Shown piece by piece: positions 52,287 through 62,287 of a DNA stretch of 64,000 bases. The notes under the pieces are model-generated. The model searched no databases. It was not told the origin of the DNA and saw only the letters and a list, made by a program, of their open reading frames with translations. A program made the position numbers and the translations under genes. The stretch comes from Jiella pacifica (GTDB lineage Bacteria; Pseudomonadota; Alphaproteobacteria; Rhizobiales; Rhizobiaceae), in NCBI RefSeq assembly GCF_010500815.1, contig NZ_JAAAMG010000002.1:259730-323729 (forward strand), in the 5' to 3' direction. Within the stretch, counting starts at the first letter, position 1. Each line of letters begins with the position of its first letter.

Positions 52287-53081
52287 TCACCGGTGCTTGG
52301 TGCCCTCGCCGTAGAACAGCTTTTCCCACTTCTTGTGCGCCTTGTAGCCTTCGCGGATGAAGGGCGTGAACACCGCCATGTTGAGAATGGCCTTGTTGGT
52401 CATCTTGGCGGGGAAGTTCAGCGGCTTCTCGAAGTCGACGAAGAGGACGACGCGGACCTTGTCGGAGTGGTTCCACGCCTCGTGCTCGTAGGCGTCGTCG
52501 AAGATCAGCGCCTTGCCCTCTTCCCAGTGACAGGTCTGGTCGTCGACGCGAATGCCGATCTTGTCGGGCTCGTCCGGCACGATCAGGCCGAGATGGAAGC
52601 GCAGCACCCCGTTATAGGGCCCGCGATGGGGCGGCAGGTGCTTGCCCGGCTCGAAGATCGAGAACATCGCCGACTTCAGCCCCGGGATCTTCTGCAGGAT
52701 GCGCCAGGTCTCCGGGCACTGGGCGATGGCGTTCTCCGAGGTGATCCCGTAGCCGCAGAGGAAGAAGGTCTTCCAGTTGCTGTCCGACGAGATCGAGCGA
52801 ACTTCGGAGGAAATCTCGTGGAACGCCGGCAGATCGCCCTTGCGCACCAGGATCTTGTCGAGTTCGGCGCGGATCAGGTGCCACTCCTTCTCGACCTCCC
52901 GCGCCCAGGGGAAGGCATCGGTCTCGAACACCGGCGGATTGCCGACCGCGGAGTGCTTCAGATTGAGCGCCTCGGCACCATCGACGAGCTTCTGGACCGT
53001 GCGGGCGACGAGGCCGTCGCGCGTCATCGTGTCCTCGAGGCCCTTTGTCTTCAGATTCTGCTGGCTGACTGGCTTGTCCAT
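52287..53081 (-). CDS. Aspartyl/asparaginyl beta-hydroxylase-like dioxygenase (LpxO-type)
   Basis: A 264-residue non-haem Fe(II)/2-oxoglutarate dioxygenase. The first iron-binding histidine region is LPPHRGPYNGVLRFHLGLIV (about 154-173) and the second is FDDAYEHEAWNHSDKVRVVL (about 198-217), with the conserved arginine for 2-oxoglutarate in the latter. SDSNWKTFFLCGYG is also typical. Bacterial members include LpxO, which hydroxylates lipid A acyl chains, but no membrane anchor is seen here, so the substrate is open. ATG 53081 is chosen because upstream in-frame sequence is basic and unlike the family. Confidence 0.87.
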   Translation of the reverse strand: MDKPVSQQNLKTKGLEDTMTRDGLVARTVQKLVDGAEALNLKHSAVGNPPVFETDAFPWAREVEKEWHLIRAELDKILVRKGDLPAFHEISSEVRSISSDSNWKTFFLCGYGITSENAIAQCPETWRILQKIPGLKSAMFSIFEPGKHLPPHRGPYNGVLRFHLGLIVPDEPDKIGIRVDDQTCHWEEGKALIFDDAYEHEAWNHSDKVRVVLFVDFEKPLNFPAKMTNKAILNMAVFTPFIREGYKAHKKWEKLFYGEGTKHR

Positions 53082-53232
53082 GCTTCTACGCTCTGCTCCG
53101 CACAGCCCGATCGCCGGGACCGAATCACTCCGGCGCCTACGGGCACCGGTACCCGAACGGGAATTTATGACGGTTCGGTGACGGGTGGGGTTGCCTCGAT
53201 CGAAAGGATTTTCCGCCGATTTGGACTGCGCT

Positions 53233-54675
53233 TCACTGGAAGTCAAACGCCGACAGGCCGGTGACCATCTCGTCGAGGCCGAGCGGCCGGGTGAGCGGTG
53301 GTTCGGCGCGGGCGAGGCAGGCCTGGCGCTCGCACAGCCGGCAGGCGGGGCCGATCTTGAGGATCGCCGCCTTGTCACCGAGATGGCGCCCATAGACGGT
53401 CTCGTCCTTGAAGCCGATGTCGCAGCCGATCAGGATGGCGGTGCGGCGCGGCCGCTCCTCGAAACCGCCCGACAGGCCTTCCAGGGTCCGGGCGATCACC
53501 AGGAATTCCGCCCCGTCCGGCATTTCCGCCCGTTCGACGAGGATCTGCCCGGCCTGCGCGAAGGCAGCATGAATCGGCAGTTTCGGACAGCCGCCGCCGA
53601 AGCGCTGCAGCGGAAAGCCGCGCGCGCCAGCCCGGCGGAACCGGTTGCCGGCATTGTCGACCTCCAGCATGAAGAACGGTACGCCCGGCGCGCCCTGGCG
53701 CTGCAGCATGGTGAGACGATTGGCCGCCTGCTCGAAGGAGACCTGGAAGCGGCCCTTGAGGACGTCGATGTCGTAGGCTGCCCGCTCTGCCGCGCTCTGA
53801 AACGCGCCATAGGGCATCATCAATGCGTGAGCGGCGTAGCGCAGCAGCTCGAACCGGGCGAGCCGGCGGGCTTCGTCGGTCTCGAAGGTGAAGGTCCGGC
53901 CTTCCGCCTCGATCACCTCGCCGATGGCGAGCTGGCACACCTCCATCGCGGTCTCGCGCGTCCGGTCGGCCGTCGACAGGCGCTCGGACAGAAACAGCCG
54001 GCGCGAATGCCGATCGAAGCGCCGTCGCCACAGCGGCATCGTCGCCAGCGGCAGGACGCGCACCGAGACTTCGTGCTCCTTGCGCAGCCAGGCGCGCATC
54101 GCCCCGAACAGGTCGTCGCCGGGCGCCAGCCGGGCATGCAGCGCCTCCGCAGCGGTTTCGATGGCGGAAAAGAAGTTCGGCCGCGTCTCGAAGACCTCGT
54201 GCACCTCGTCGATCGGCAGGCGCGTGCCGGCCGAGCCGAGCATGCGCCCCTCCCGGGCGAGAAGCTGCGAGAGGTCGCTGAGGCGGGTCTGCTGTTCGCG
54301 ATAGGCGCGGTAGAGCTTGGCAACGCCCGCGGCGGCATTGGGCGCTGCGTCCGAGAGCTCGACGAGTTCCTGGTCGCCGGGCAGTTCGCCGGCGAGTAGC
54401 GGATCGGAGAAGATCGCCTTCAGCTCCGCGAACACCCCCTGCTGACGGCCGGCCCGCAGGTCGGCCAGATCGACCTCGAAGGTTTCGGAGAGCTTCAGAA
54501 GAAGCTGCACCGTCAGCGGGCGCTGGTTGCGCTCGATGAGATTGAGATAGGAGGGCGAGATGCCGAGCTGCTCGGCCATCGCCGTCTGGGTGAGGTTCAG
54601 CCCGTTGCGGATGCGGCGGATGCGCGGCCCGGCGAAGATCTTGTTCTCGGCCATCAGCAATCGGCCGCCATGCAT
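53233..54675 (-). CDS. Short-chain acyl-CoA-type XRE regulator (ScfR/RamB-like)
   Basis: A 480-residue transcription factor: an N-terminal Cro/CI helix-turn-helix (about 17-70, LNLTQTAMAEQLGISPSYLN), a middle IrrE/peptidase M78-like domain without an HExxH motif (about 190-310) and a C-terminal DUF2083 region with paired cysteines (CRLCERQACLAR, about 440-451). This layout is that of RamB and related regulators of acetate, propionate and glyoxylate metabolism. It is divergent from isocitrate lyase, which is its probable target. The start has GGAG six bases upstream. Confidence 0.9.
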   Translation of the reverse strand: MHGGRLLMAENKIFAGPRIRRIRNGLNLTQTAMAEQLGISPSYLNLIERNQRPLTVQLLLKLSETFEVDLADLRAGRQQGVFAELKAIFSDPLLAGELPGDQELVELSDAAPNAAAGVAKLYRAYREQQTRLSDLSQLLAREGRMLGSAGTRLPIDEVHEVFETRPNFFSAIETAAEALHARLAPGDDLFGAMRAWLRKEHEVSVRVLPLATMPLWRRRFDRHSRRLFLSERLSTADRTRETAMEVCQLAIGEVIEAEGRTFTFETDEARRLARFELLRYAAHALMMPYGAFQSAAERAAYDIDVLKGRFQVSFEQAANRLTMLQRQGAPGVPFFMLEVDNAGNRFRRAGARGFPLQRFGGGCPKLPIHAAFAQAGQILVERAEMPDGAEFLVIARTLEGLSGGFEERPRRTAILIGCDIGFKDETVYGRHLGDKAAILKIGPACRLCERQACLARAEPPLTRPLGLDEMVTGLSAFDFQ

Positions 54676-54739
54676 TCAAGGCTCCGGTCGCGCCCAGACG
54701 GGGCCCGATGCCCGAAACGGCCCGTGCGGCCTGGCAGGC

Positions 54740-54880
54740 TCAGGCAGCCAGCGTCCGGTCGGTCTTGCGGGCGCAGGCCGGCCCCGGGCCGCGCATGTAG
54801 TAGCGCTCGGGCCGGTAGGTCGGCCGGAAGAATTCGATGACGGTCCTGATCATGGACACGATGATATGCGGGCCTGACAT
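54740..54880 (-). CDS. 46-residue basic peptide gene between the regulator and aceA
   Basis: A short reading frame on the minus strand with AGGG just before its ATG. The product begins MSGPHIIVSMIRTVIEFFRP, continues with Tyr/Arg-rich TYRPERYYMRGPGPACARKT and ends DRTLAA. It has one short hydrophobic helix (about 6-18) followed by a basic, aromatic tail. It stops 64 bases before the ScfR-like regulator on the same strand, so the two may be co-transcribed and divergent from aceA. The good ribosome site and ordinary codon use argue that it is real; function unknown. Confidence 0.6.
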   Translation of the reverse strand: MSGPHIIVSMIRTVIEFFRPTYRPERYYMRGPGPACARKTDRTLAA

Positions 54881-55279
54881 GACACCCTCGACGGTTTCGT
54901 TCCTCCACCTCCCAATGGAAGCGCGAGACTACTTCCCGAAGCTTGACGAAAAGCGAATGAAAAGAGCTGCTTAGGTGCATATCGGAACCATCTGTCAGGC
55001 TGTTTTTGGGCAGGGCGCGCCATTGCGGGCGAATTGCCCGGCGATGCGGCTTTCGGGTGACACTCGCGCGGCGGGCGATCGACCTTCTTCCCATCTTTTA
55101 CATTTTTGACAAGATTACAAATCCCGCTCGTCAAAGACAACACATTGCGACGCGATTTTCCTGCCCGAACCGACCAGTCGGACTTCGTTCGAGGCCAGAA
55201 CGGTGGCAGTTATCACTCGAGGCGGCGAGGCAAGCGACGACAGCGACTGCCGCAGGCACCGCAGCATGGAGGTTTTGCA
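54881..55279. other. Divergent control region for aceA and the regulator genes
   Basis: 399 bases with no supported gene. An AT-rich segment at 55095-55120 includes TTGACA (55106-55111), a possible -35 for aceA without a clear -10. TTTTGCAA at 55273-55280 overlaps the aceA start codon and is close to the TTTGCAAA-type sites reported for RamB-family regulators, though its position is unusual. GGAGG at 55268-55272 is the aceA ribosome site. Confidence 0.45.
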
Positions 55280-56587
<1,308 letters not shown>

Positions 56588-56676
56588 CCCCGGCCGGGCG
56601 GAGCCGACGGCATCGCCGGACAGCTTCGGCCGATAATTGAACCAGCGGGAAAGCACCAGCCACGGCTCCCCGCTCC

Positions 56677-56714
56677 GGGGACTGGGCGGCCTTGGGAGAT
56701 GCCGCCCGGTCCCC
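56677..56714 (+). terminator. Hairpin after aceA
   Basis: GGGGACTGGGCGGC and GCCGCCCGGTCCCC form a 14-base stem with one G-U pair and a ten-base loop. No T run follows, so stopping would need other factors, or the stem may protect the 3-prime end of the aceA message. Confidence 0.5.
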
Positions 56715-56813
56715 CACCGGCACAGAGCCTCGCAGACATCGCCGCCATGTGCGGCAAACGACACCGGCGCGTCGCGGCCTCTGGCCCGCCGCCGGTCATC
56801 AGGGAGAAAGATC

Positions 56814-57071
56814 ATGAGTGCAGTCGCCAACGAAGACCGCCCGCGCACCCGCGTCAAGGAGCGGGCAGAGGAGCAGTCGTCCTCCATGGACGAAGCCCAG
56901 CAGAGCGCCATCCGCATGCTCGCCAACGACCTGCATCGTCTCAATCAGTCGGTCATGAAGGCCGTCGAAGCCGGCGTCTCGGTCGAACTCGTCCGCTCCG
57001 CCCGCCATCACGGCGGCAACGGCAACTGGGGCGACCTGCTCATCCCGGTGGTGTTGAAGAGCGGCGATTGA
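56814..57071 (+). CDS. Small conserved alphaproteobacterial protein (DUF6898-like)
   Basis: An 85-residue soluble protein with a charged N-terminus and the ordered core SVMKAVEAGVSVELVRSARH, ending HGGNGNWGDLLIPVVLKSGD. AGGGAGAAAG precedes the ATG. Small proteins with this ending recur in Hyphomicrobiales; no function is known to me, and the DUF number is from memory. It is flanked by hairpins and appears monocistronic. Confidence 0.75.
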   Translation: MSAVANEDRPRTRVKERAEEQSSSMDEAQQSAIRMLANDLHRLNQSVMKAVEAGVSVELVRSARHHGGNGNWGDLLIPVVLKSGD

Positions 57072-57092
57072 CTTCGGGCGATCGTGGAAATG

Positions 57093-57132
57093 GGGCACCG
57101 CCGGGCAGGATCAGTCCTGCTCGGCGGTGCCC
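57093..57132 (+). terminator. Strong hairpin after the small conserved gene
   Basis: GGGCACCGCCG with CGGCGGTGCCC, extended by GCAGGA/TCCTGC around a TCAG loop, gives a nearly continuous stem of about 17 pairs starting 21 bases after the stop codon. The run after it is TTGG, not poly-T. Confidence 0.65.
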
Positions 57133-57316
57133 TTGGTAGATCGGCAGGATCGACTGCGCCGTCTAAAGCCCTTCGTCAGCGCAGCCGCCTGGAACGGCTC
57201 GAAACAAAACGATTGACTTAGCGTCAACCTGCCGATCATAGGCGAGTTGGGGCGATGGTTGTTCGACTGAGGGTGCCCATGCCCGAAGCGATCGATCGAT
57301 CATCAGGTTTTGTTCC

Positions 57317-58837
57317 ATGCCGACTTCGTTCACGATGCTCCGGCGGCGCGTAACCGCTCGCGCCCTCCATGCCGTTGCTGCCGGTCTGACGGCCGCGACG
57401 CTCATAGCGTTTTCGCTCCCCGCCTCAGCCGCCCAGATCACCATCCGGACCGAGCTCTACGACCGGGCGGCGAAGCTGAAGCGGCTGTTTCCGCCCCGCT
57501 CGCTGGCCGGAACGGACGGCGCCAAGGCGGAGGACAGCAATGCCTTCACCGCACTCGATGCCGTTTCGGCGGAACGTTTCGGGGAAACCAGTCCCGCCGT
57601 CCTGCGCATCGAGGGCGAGATCGTCAAGGGCGACGCGGAAAAGGTCCGGAAGGCGCTGGAAGACTGGAGCCACTACCCGCTGATCGTCTCCTTCGACAGC
57701 CCCGGCGGCGTCTTCGCCGAAGCCTTTCGCATCGCCGAGGCGTTGCGTTACGACATCGAAGGCCAGGACCCACGAATCGCCGGCCTGATCGTCTTTGCCG
57801 GCGACGAATGCCTGTCGGCCTGCGCCATCGCCTTTGCGGCCTCCGTCGACCGCGTTCATCCCGAAACCGACACCCGCTTCGTCGAGAGGGGCGGCAAGCT
57901 CGGCTTTCACATGCCCTATATCCCGGAAGGAACCGATACGAGCGGAACGGGGGCGCAGGAGATGCTCGGCCTCGGCTACGACGTCGCCGCCGAGATGGTC
58001 GCGCTGCTTCAGGACAGCGCCAATCCGCCCGAGTTGCTCCTGCGCATGCTGCGCCATCGCACCGCCTCGTCCTTTTATGTCTTGAACGGTGATCTCGAAA
58101 CGTGGCGGATGGGATTCACCCCGGTTGCCCTGCCGGAGACGGTGGCTCCGATCGGCCCGTCCGGCCTCGATACGGCCGCGATCGGGCTGTTGTGCAACCT
58201 CCATCTGCGGGCCGGCCCGTTTCGCATGAGTGGCGCGGAGGACGAGTTCACCAACTTCCAGCCGTTTCTTTCCGAAGGCGCGAGCAGCGCCGACCTGCCG
58301 CTTCTGACCCAGCTTCTCAGCTCCGGCAAAAACTCCTTCGACATCACGGGCGGATGGTTCTCATGCCAGGTCCGCGTCGACGACACCGCAAAAATCGGCA
58401 TCGCCATCTGGCGCGGAAATGCCGGCTGCGAGGACGCTGCGGTCAGGGAGCCGGGCGAGTTCTGCGCGGCACCCGCCACCGGCGTCGACACCGTCAGCAA
58501 CTTCTTCCTCGCCGAAGCCTATTCCTGCCGAAACGACGCGGTCTTGCCAGGCACCTTCAACGACGAGAGCAGTCCGAAGATCAAGCGCGACGTCTATCTG
58601 CGCGATGCGCCGGGCAGGAGTGGACAGGTCGTGACGACGCTTTCCGCCGGCAGCGAGGTCGCCGTGACGGGGTGCCGCGTGACGGCCGACGATCAGGGGG
58701 TGTGGTACGCCGTCAGCCGGCCCGGCGCCGAGGGCTGGGTCTCGGCCCGGTTCGTCGGAGGACATGCGGAGAGTTTCGCCTATCGCGGCGAGCGATTTGC
58801 CATCGATCCGCCGGCCGATGGCGAGGGCGCCAATTGA
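57317..58837 (+). CDS. Exported ClpP/SDH-like protein with C-terminal SH3 domain
   Basis: A 506-residue periplasmic protein. After a signal peptide (about 1-38, cleavage after PASA) comes a ClpP/crotonase-fold domain (about 85-260): FDSPGGVFAEAFRIAEALR is the ClpP-like substrate groove and ECLSACAIAFAAS holds the candidate catalytic serine, with FHMPYIPEG at the position of the next conserved histidine. The middle (about 280-410) has several cysteines and no clear family. A bacterial SH3 domain ends it (about 420-480, KRDVYLRDAPGRSGQVVTTL). A role as a cell-envelope peptidase anchored through SH3 binding is plausible but untested. Confidence 0.78.
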   Translation: MPTSFTMLRRRVTARALHAVAAGLTAATLIAFSLPASAAQITIRTELYDRAAKLKRLFPPRSLAGTDGAKAEDSNAFTALDAVSAERFGETSPAVLRIEGEIVKGDAEKVRKALEDWSHYPLIVSFDSPGGVFAEAFRIAEALRYDIEGQDPRIAGLIVFAGDECLSACAIAFAASVDRVHPETDTRFVERGGKLGFHMPYIPEGTDTSGTGAQEMLGLGYDVAAEMVALLQDSANPPELLLRMLRHRTASSFYVLNGDLETWRMGFTPVALPETVAPIGPSGLDTAAIGLLCNLHLRAGPFRMSGAEDEFTNFQPFLSEGASSADLPLLTQLLSSGKNSFDITGGWFSCQVRVDDTAKIGIAIWRGNAGCEDAAVREPGEFCAAPATGVDTVSNFFLAEAYSCRNDAVLPGTFNDESSPKIKRDVYLRDAPGRSGQVVTTLSAGSEVAVTGCRVTADDQGVWYAVSRPGAEGWVSARFVGGHAESFAYRGERFAIDPPADGEGAN

Positions 58838-58881
58838 GACGGCCTTATTTATCTCAAGGTGCCGCCGTCTGCGTCCCGAAA

Positions 58882-58914
58882 ACAAAAACCCCGGAACCAT
58901 CATGGCGCCGGGGC
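58882..58914 (-). terminator. Terminator after irr
   Basis: On the minus strand CCCCGG and CCGGGG arms around a 13-base loop are followed by TTTTTGTTTT. It lies about 60 bases after the irr stop. Confidence 0.85.
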
Positions 58915-58971
58915 TCTGCATTTCAGCTGATCGGACGGGCAGTCGGCACCCGGGAAGGCGCCGTGCGCTCC

Positions 58972-59439
58972 TCAGTGACCGCCGGCCTGGCGGGCTGCAT
59001 CCTTCTTGCGACGAACGCGGACGACGACGTCGACGTTGACGATCTCCATCCCTTCCGGCGGCTCGGGCAGTTCGTCGAGCTTCAGCATTCCGAGCGGAAT
59101 GTCGATCATCTCGTTCTCTTCCTCGATGAAGAAGTGATGATGATCGGAGGTGTTGGTATCGAAATAGGTGCGCTGGCCCTCGGCCGAAAGCGGACGCACG
59201 AGGCCGGCGTCGGTGAATTGGTGCAGCGTGTTGTAGACGGTCGCGAGCGATACCGTCTCGCCCGCCTTGTGCGCCTCTTCGTAGAGTTCCTCGGCGGAGA
59301 GATGCCGATCGCCGGCGCCGAACATGAGGTTGCACAAGGCCACCCGCTGCCGGGTCGGCCGCAGGCCCACCGAACGGAGCCGTTCGAACACGCAAAAACC
59401 CTGCGTCCGCGTCTGCTTTTCCATTCCCGAAAATGCCAT
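58972..59439 (-). CDS. irr: Iron response regulator Irr (Fur superfamily)
   Basis: Irr controls iron uptake, storage and haem synthesis in Rhizobiales in response to haem. The 155-residue protein has the winged helix LRPTRQRVALCNLMF and ATVYNTLHQFTDAGLV (about 50-90) and the haem/metal-binding SDHHHFFIEEENEMID (three His, about 98-113). The N-terminus lacks the GCPWHDVN-type haem motif of Bradyrhizobium Irr, as in many other Irr proteins. In this order (irr before fabA) the locus matches other Rhizobiales. An ATG five codons later is an alternative start. Confidence 0.92.
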   Translation of the reverse strand: MAFSGMEKQTRTQGFCVFERLRSVGLRPTRQRVALCNLMFGAGDRHLSAEELYEEAHKAGETVSLATVYNTLHQFTDAGLVRPLSAEGQRTYFDTNTSDHHHFFIEEENEMIDIPLGMLKLDELPEPPEGMEIVNVDVVVRVRRKKDAARQAGGH

Positions 59440-59588
59440 GGTCCGAATTTCGTTCGCCCGCCACCCGAGGAGGTGGGAACCTGTTCAATGGCCGCACATA
59501 GCACACTGGCACGTTGGGTGCATCAAAAATCACGGATAAAGTTGATAAATCGATCATGTTTCCACAGATGGCGCAGCTGCTCGCGTCT

Positions 59589-60068
59589 TCATGGACATCC
59601 GGAAGACGCGACGAGGGCGTCGAGCGCCTTCGCCGAGCCCGACAGCGGCAAATCGTAGCGCCCCGCCGGCGTGGCGACTTCCGCTTTGCGGCCCTTGCGC
59701 AGTGCCTCGACTAGATCCACCGCGGTCTCGCCCGACACCGAGGCGACGAGCGCCTGTCGCGGCGCCCCTGCCCGCCGCTCTGGTCTGGCCCGGAAACGCC
59801 GCGCCGTATCGTCGACGGTCAAGACGACCGAATAGGTCATGGCGGGCTGAAGGCGAGCCGCAAAGCCGAAGAAGCTGAGCGACAGAGCTCGGCCTTGGCA
59901 ACCGACGGCGAGGCCGTTGAAGCCGCCGTCGGCCCACAACCCGGCCTCACCGCCAGCGAAGCGCCAGCCGGCAGCGTACGCCGGGCTGGGCGCCGCACAA
60001 AGGCTGGGGAGAAGGAACAGCGAAAGGCCGAATCGGAGCGCGCGGGAGGTCATCATTTTCGGCTGCAT
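59589..60068 (-). CDS. Exported hypothetical protein
   Basis: A 159-residue protein with a signal peptide (about 1-32, cleavage after PAYA). A conserved-looking start AGWRFAGGEAGLWADGGFNG and the ending LPLSGSAKALDALVASSGCP recall the small periplasmic proteins of Rhizobiales (IalB-like or DUF1176-like), where a terminal Leu-Ser-Gly helix with a Cys pairs to an earlier Cys (here VGCQGRA). Function unknown. AAGG six bases before ATG 60068 supports the start. It is divergent from fabA. Confidence 0.75.
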   Translation of the reverse strand: MQPKMMTSRALRFGLSLFLLPSLCAAPSPAYAAGWRFAGGEAGLWADGGFNGLAVGCQGRALSLSFFGFAARLQPAMTYSVVLTVDDTARRFRARPERRAGAPRQALVASVSGETAVDLVEALRKGRKAEVATPAGRYDLPLSGSAKALDALVASSGCP

Positions 60069-60373
60069 CGGGGCCTTCTGGCGCTTCGGGACGACGGGCG
60101 GATTTTCTGCCGCGATCGATCGTTATCTAGACTTACTGGAAAATCTTTGGCGAAGGATTCCAGGCGTGGGGGTTTAAATGTCACTGACCCTCGACACATT
60201 TATTGGGCCCTCGTTCCGGCCCCGTCTCGCGCTCGTCAGAGCCGGAACGAGGCCGGGTAGGCAAGGATCTGACGCGCTCGCGGTTTTCACGCGCGCATCC
60301 GACATGCTAAGGGCGCGAACGACAACGGCCAAGCTTCAGCCGGCCATCACTTCAGGGCGGAAAATCGACACCG
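60069..60373. other. fabA leader region
   Basis: 305 bases with no supported gene. The main feature is a perfect 12-base inverted repeat described separately (60209-60252). A possible promoter lies around 60120-60150 (TTATCTAGACTTACTGG). It should carry the promoters of fabA and of the divergent exported protein. Confidence 0.45.
60209..60252 (+). repeat. Perfect 12-base inverted repeat upstream of fabA
   Basis: CCTCGTTCCGGC at 60209-60220 and GCCGGAACGAGG at 60241-60252, with a 20-base spacer, 122 bases before the fabA start. No T run follows, so it is not a classical terminator. It could be an mRNA leader structure, a dyad operator or a remnant of a small repeat element. Confidence 0.6.
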
Positions 60374-60901
60374 ATGACAGCGCGCAAATCCTTCTTCGAC
60401 TACGACGATCTCCTCGCCTGTGGTCGCGGCGAGTTGTTCGGCGCTGGCAATGCGCAATTGCCGCTGCCGCCGATGCTGATGTTCGATCGGATCACCCGAG
60501 TCGAGGAGGCCGGCGGCGAGAACGGCAAGGGCCTGATCACCGCCGAATTCGACGTGAATCCGGATCTTTGGTTCTTCCAGTGCCACTTCCAGGGCGATCC
60601 GGTCATGCCGGGCTGTCTCGGCCTCGACGCGCTCTGGCAGATGACCGGCTTCTTCCTCGGCTGGCTCGGCGAAGCCGGCCGCGGCCGGGCGCTCGGCGTC
60701 GGCGAGGTGAAGTTCTCCGGTCAGGTGACGCCGAAAGTCAAGCTGGTCGAATATGGCGTCGAGTTTCGCCGCGTCATGCGCTCCAAGCTCAAGCTCGGCA
60801 TCGCCAATGGCTGGATGAAGGCGGACGGCGAGATCATCTATCGGGCGAGCGACCTTCGGGTCGGCTTGTTCACCGATGCCGACGCCACCGCTGGCGCCTG
60901 A
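60374..60901 (+). CDS. fabA: 3-hydroxydecanoyl-ACP dehydratase/isomerase FabA
   Basis: FabA dehydrates 3-hydroxydecanoyl-ACP and isomerises the trans-2 to the cis-3 double bond, starting unsaturated fatty acid synthesis. The 175-residue hot-dog-fold enzyme has the active-site histidine in [20 protein letters not shown] (about 67-86) and the aspartate in that same helix, plus [18 protein letters not shown]. The ribosome site is weak. It is followed by fabB after 139 bases and by fabI. Confidence 0.96.
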   Translation: MTARKSFFDYDDLLACGRGELFGAGNAQLPLPPMLMFDRITRVEEAGGENGKGLITAEFDVNPDLWFFQCHFQGDPVMPGCLGLDALWQMTGFFLGWLGEAGRGRALGVGEVKFSGQVTPKVKLVEYGVEFRRVMRSKLKLGIANGWMKADGEIIYRASDLRVGLFTDADATAGA

Positions 60902-61040
60902 GGCGTCCGGCGGCGACGAACGGACTGAATGAACGAAGAACGAAGCGGGCCCCTCCATTGGCGAGCGGCGACCGCTTCCTCGAGACGATGATAGAGCCTT
61001 GCGCGATCATCCTCGGGGAGATCAGGAGAGGACGCACGGG

Positions 61041-62270
61041 ATGAGACGGGTCGTCGTCACGGGTATGGGGATCGTGTCCCCGATCGGGAACGATGTCGAG
61101 GAGGTCGCCCTCTCCCTTCGGGAAGCACGCTCGGGCATTTCATTCGCGCCGGAATACCAGGAGCTCGGCTTCCGCAGCCACGTCCACGGCAAGCCGACCC
61201 TCGACCCGTCGACGGTTCTCGACCGGCGGGCGATGCGCTTCCACGGCGGCGGCACGGCCTGGAACCACGTCGCCATGGACCAGGCGATCGTCGATGCGGG
61301 CCTCAGCCAGGCGGAGATCTCCAACGAGCGCACCGGCATCGTCATGGGCTCGGGCGGCTCGTCGACCATCTCGATCGTCCAGGCGGCCGACATCACCCGC
61401 GACAAAGGCCCGAAGCGAATCGGCCCGACGGTCGTGCCCAAGGCAATGTCCTCGACCGCGTCGGCGACGCTCGCCACCTGGTTCAAGATCAAAGGCATCA
61501 ACTATTCGATCTCGTCTGCCTGCTCCACCTCCAGCCACTGCATCGGCAACGCCGCCGAGCAGATCCTGATGGGCAAGCAGGACATGATGTTCGCCGGCGG
61601 CTGCGAGGACCTCAACTGGTCGCTCTCCAACCTCTTCGACGCCATGGGCGCGCTCTCCTCCGACTTCAACGAGACCCCCGGCATCGCCTCGCGCGCCTAT
61701 GACAAGAATCGCGACGGCTTCGTCATCGCCGGCGGCGCCGGCGTGCTGGTTCTTGAGGAATTTGAACTGGCGAAGGCGCGCGGCGCGAAGATCTACGCAG
61801 AGCTCGTCGGCTATAGCGCCACCTCCGACGGCGCCGACATGGTCGCGCCCTCCGGCGAAGGCGCGGTGCGCTGCATGCGTCAGGCGCTGCAGGGCTTCGA
61901 CGGCAAGAGCAACGCCTCCGTCGACTACATCAATCCCCATGCCACCTCGACGCCGGTCGGCGACAGGATCGAGATCCAGGCGATCCGCGAGGTCTTCGGC
62001 GAGGACATTCCGCCGATCTCCGGCACCAAGTCGCTGACCGGGCACAGCCAGGGCGCGACCGGCGTCCATGAAGCGATCTACTCGCTGATCATGATGCGCG
62101 ACGGCTTCATCGCCAAGAGCGCCCATATCGACGAAATCGACCCGGAATTTGCGGACGTACCCATCGTCCGCGAGCGCCTCGACGACAGGCGTCTCGACCG
62201 GGTGCTCTCCAATTCCTTCGGCTTCGGCGGCACCAATGCCTGCCTCGTCTTCCAGCGGGTCAGCGAATAA
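61041..62270 (+). CDS. fabB: 3-oxoacyl-ACP synthase I FabB
   Basis: FabB elongates the unsaturated intermediates made by FabA. The 409-residue condensing enzyme has the catalytic cysteine in [18 protein letters not shown] (about 159-176), the first histidine in [15 protein letters not shown] and the second in [20 protein letters not shown]. It begins [16 protein letters not shown] with AGGAG upstream. The stop overlaps or immediately precedes the fabI start region (TAATG). Confidence 0.96.
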   Translation: MRRVVVTGMGIVSPIGNDVEEVALSLREARSGISFAPEYQELGFRSHVHGKPTLDPSTVLDRRAMRFHGGGTAWNHVAMDQAIVDAGLSQAEISNERTGIVMGSGGSSTISIVQAADITRDKGPKRIGPTVVPKAMSSTASATLATWFKIKGINYSISSACSTSSHCIGNAAEQILMGKQDMMFAGGCEDLNWSLSNLFDAMGALSSDFNETPGIASRAYDKNRDGFVIAGGAGVLVLEEFELAKARGAKIYAELVGYSATSDGADMVAPSGEGAVRCMRQALQGFDGKSNASVDYINPHATSTPVGDRIEIQAIREVFGEDIPPISGTKSLTGHSQGATGVHEAIYSLIMMRDGFIAKSAHIDEIDPEFADVPIVRERLDDRRLDRVLSNSFGFGGTNACLVFQRVSE

Positions 62271-62287
62271 TGAAAAGAGAGACCGCC

